64,000 bases of DNA from Pithys albifrons albifrons. Its lineage: Eukaryota; Chordata; Aves; Passeriformes; Thamnophilidae. Positions within the stretch are counted from its first letter, which is position 1, and each line of letters begins with the position of its first letter. Of this stretch, positions 61,408-64,000 are shown piece by piece. The DNA is taken from NCBI RefSeq assembly GCF_047495875.1, contig NC_092467.1, positions 13,295,566 to 13,359,565 of the forward strand, written 5' to 3'. Both the position numbers and the translations under genes were made by a program. The notes below the pieces were generated by a model that saw only the letters and a program-made list of their open reading frames with translations, ran no database searches and was not told the origin of the DNA.

Positions 61408-63283
61408 ATGAATCTAATCTCATAATGTCTGAGTTTGGAGCTTATCAGTGCATCTTTTAACAAAGTAAGAAACTTTTTAGACCGATTGTTATACATGTCA
61501 GGCTCTGACATGTTATGAAAATGTTATGAAAGGTAGCACACTGTTAAGTTTGATATTTGGCTAACATCTTGATCTGGAAGACTTTTTTGAATTTCAGTGT
61601 GAGTAGCCTTGATTTCTCATTACCAGAGTAATGCACATGTTTTGCATATATAAAATTGCTTGCTAAAGTGATTTTGGCATGATTGTGTTGAAAGTTAAAG
61701 CATTGATTCAAAATGTAACATACCTGCTATTTCTAAACTTTCAAGTAATTGTCTTTCTTTCTGCAGAAATAAATAGGAAAATTATCTGAGGCAGTAAAGT
61801 TTTGCACTTTTCTCTTTAATGGTTAAGTGTCCTGGAATTGCTTGCACATGCAAGATAGTTGAAAGAGTATGTTTTTCATTTATATCAGATGTTGAATAAG
61901 ACCTACTAGAAACCTAAATGGATCAGTAAGAGATTAACCAAAATTCTGAGAATGCAGTTAGAGGAAAAATTATCTTTCTGTCGGTAACTTATAATGGCAG
62001 CTCACAAATTGTAATTAAAGGTACTAAAACTCTGAAACTCCCTAAATACTCGCTGCTGAAAGAAAATTAAAACAAACCCAAACAATCCTAAAAGCAGTAT
62101 TTTGTTTTGCTTCATTTAAGTCACAAGATTCAACAGAAACAGATCACAGTGGTGGAAGTTTTTGGATTTATTTTTTCTGGGCTACAGCATCCACTTACCA
62201 ACTTTACTTTTCCCCTCTCATCTTTGTTCAGTAGAATTGCATGGATGTGTCGAACTTAAAATTCTCAGCATGGAAAGGAGGGAACTCCTGCAACTTTCTT
62301 CAAGTTTTAATAACACTTTTAGGTAGGACTGGCCATTCAGCTTGTTTGCTTTTGTTTTCTTTTCTTTCTCTGCTACGTGGGTCAGATAAACGATCAGCCT
62401 AACCCAGCGTGTGCCTGCAGCGACAGGTAATGCTGTTTTGGGAAGGCACTGCAGCTGGACCACTTTCTGCTGTCCAGGCTATCCCTACCCTGCTCCTTAC
62501 TGCCTCCAGCAGTAACACTCATGTCAGAGATGTTGAGGGTTATACAGTGGAGATGAAACAGTACAAATGACAGATGCAGCTGTCTGGAGTTTATTTGAAA
62601 ATTGTCATTTGTAGTAGAGAAAATGTTAGTTGTTTTTAAACAAAGTGATGCAAAACTATCTTTCTGTTCACCCTCCCAATCTCTATTACCTTTTATTTAT
62701 ACACTTCCTTTTTAACTAAACATGTTGCTCTGACTTTATGGCAAAAAGAAAATCCCTTTTCATTAATTCCTGCAGAAAACATTGCTCTAAAACAACTTGG
62801 GCAAAAGCAGTGCAAGAAGAGAAGTACAACATTTACGTAGTTCAGATTCCTGCCTGAAAAAGAAAGGGGGAAAAAAGTCTGTGCCAGACTTTCAAGTTTC
62901 CCAAATTTGTGCCAGAAAATTCTGGAAACCTACATTTTTGCCTTTGGCCATGACCCTAATCCTCCTTGACAGGCTGAGCAGTCAGGCTTCTGAAGTGCAC
63001 TGGGACCCTGTCCAGATTCACTGATAGTGATGAGGAGGCTTCCCCCGAGATGGGCTCTGGTGACATATCATGGAAACTGTCTGCCTCTTGTCAAAGACTC
63101 TGCTCTGAGTGGAGTACTGGGCCAGTCTTTGGCCAAGAGGGAGAGAGCAGGGCCCTACAGCCACGTCATTAGATCAGTGCATCTGCTTTGGCTTCAGAAG
63201 GTGTTTGGAGATCATGTCCCTACTGGAAATCAGTGGCAGGTTCCCAAGACTTCACAGACTTATGCCCTAACTAGTGCTAATTT
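61408..63283. other. Unique non-coding DNA
   Basis: No gene or known repeat is recognised. The part from 62800 to 63280 is richer in GC and open on the plus strand in two abutting frames (62797-63024 and 63027-63401). Because an A-rich tract follows, I considered an inserted retrocopy, but no known protein is recognised. Confidence 0.5.
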
Positions 63284-63336
63284 AAAAAAAAAACAAAAAA
63301 AACAAAACAAAAAAAAAAAACAGAGAGAGAGAGAGA
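63284..63336. repeat. A-rich tract and (GA)n
   Basis: AAAAAC-type A-rich sequence to about 63320 followed by an eight-unit GA run (CAGAGAGAGAGAGAGAC-like). This could be a decayed poly(A) tail or a simple microsatellite. Confidence 0.88.
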
Positions 63337-64000
63337 CAAACACAAACCAGCTGCAAACAGGAAGGCACAGTAGAATATTCAATTTTGTTCTGGTAACTTA
63401 AGATTAAATATTATCTGCTATTTCTAATGCTTTTGTAACATTAAATAAATGTATCTCCATTGAGATGTGATTGGAGAGTGTCTCAGTGCCATTACTAAGG
63501 TGTTACTGAACTTAGAAGGTACTACAGTCTCTTGATAAGCAAGCAAGGATAATTTCTCCAGAGGGAGTGTCCTTTCAGAGAACATATCTGGATCCTTATG
63601 AAGAAATACATAACAGCTAAGGGCTAAACTGAGTATTAGTTTCTCCTGGCGAAGTTATAATGAGGTTTTGGAGGCCATTTTTAATGCCTCAGTTAACCTG
63701 TTTCAATTACTTTGTCTTTTCTAATGTTGATTATGTACTAGAAAGCAATGTAGGATTTGTCCTCTCATTTTATCAGTGCTAAGTAGAAATCAACTGTATT
63801 CCTCTCTCAAGACATGTAAGGGGTTGATGAAAAAGTTGGAAATAGAATGACACCTCTCCATCTGGTGCTCATGTGTCTACATCTTTATAAAAGATGTTCT
63901 ATCAAGTGTAAAAAAAGTGTAAGCGCTAAATAAGTTTCTTTAATCTCAGTAATGGCCAATGCTTATCTTGTACATGCCTAGTAGTATGATACTTAGTTGA
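63337..64000. other. Unique AT-rich non-coding DNA
   Basis: No gene or known repeat is recognised up to the window edge. Confidence 0.55.

Noticed and set aside
63027..63401. Plus-strand 124-codon frame ending in a Lys/Gln-rich tail, as a possible retrogene
   Set aside because: The tail is a translated A-rich and GA repeat, and the upstream part matches no protein I know.

Overview
The window looks like non-coding DNA from a bird, probably an AT-rich region of a large chromosome. Its interspersed repeats are mostly CR1 non-LTR retrotransposon fragments with the avian 3' structure: a stretch near 'CTTCCAACCC' followed by the terminal octamer ATTCTATG. Alu, L1 and MIR, which mark mammals, are not seen. 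Base composition is AT-rich and CpG-poor throughout. Microsatellites are few and short. Read this way, the window is an intergenic desert or part of a very long intron.

No protein-coding gene could be recognised, and no rRNA, tRNA, known small RNA or CRISPR array. The longest ATG-started open frame is 135 codons (51639-52046, +) and resembles nothing known to me. Bacterial-type features (operons, ribosome binding sites, terminators) do not apply.

Layout. 1-3127: unique AT-rich DNA. 3128-3830 (-): decayed C-terminal part of a LINE that is not CR1, with an RT-downstream domain and a terminal Cys/His motif. 8700-9130 (+): candidate solo LTR of an endogenous retrovirus. 10511-10677: GC-rich, CpG-depleted patch, followed by a CpG-retaining block at 10887-11044. 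22037-22172 and 23181-23775 (-): CR1 copies, the second with a broken ORF2 C-terminus. 31667-33583 (-): two weak exon-like open frames that join in phase. 34450-34485: strong G-quadruplex motif. 36126-36364 (+), 38849-39405 (-), 48150-48420 (-) and 61051-61407 (+): further CR1 copies. 52717-52814: AT/TG microsatellite made of two inverted repeats. 54080-54440 (-): very old CR1/L3-like ORF2 remnant.

The interest lies in the older repeat layer (3.1, 14.4 and 54.1 kb), the few CpG-retaining blocks that could be conserved regulatory DNA, the structured DNA motifs, and some exon-like frames that only RNA-seq or cross-species alignment could settle. I did not find a convincing undescribed biological system.
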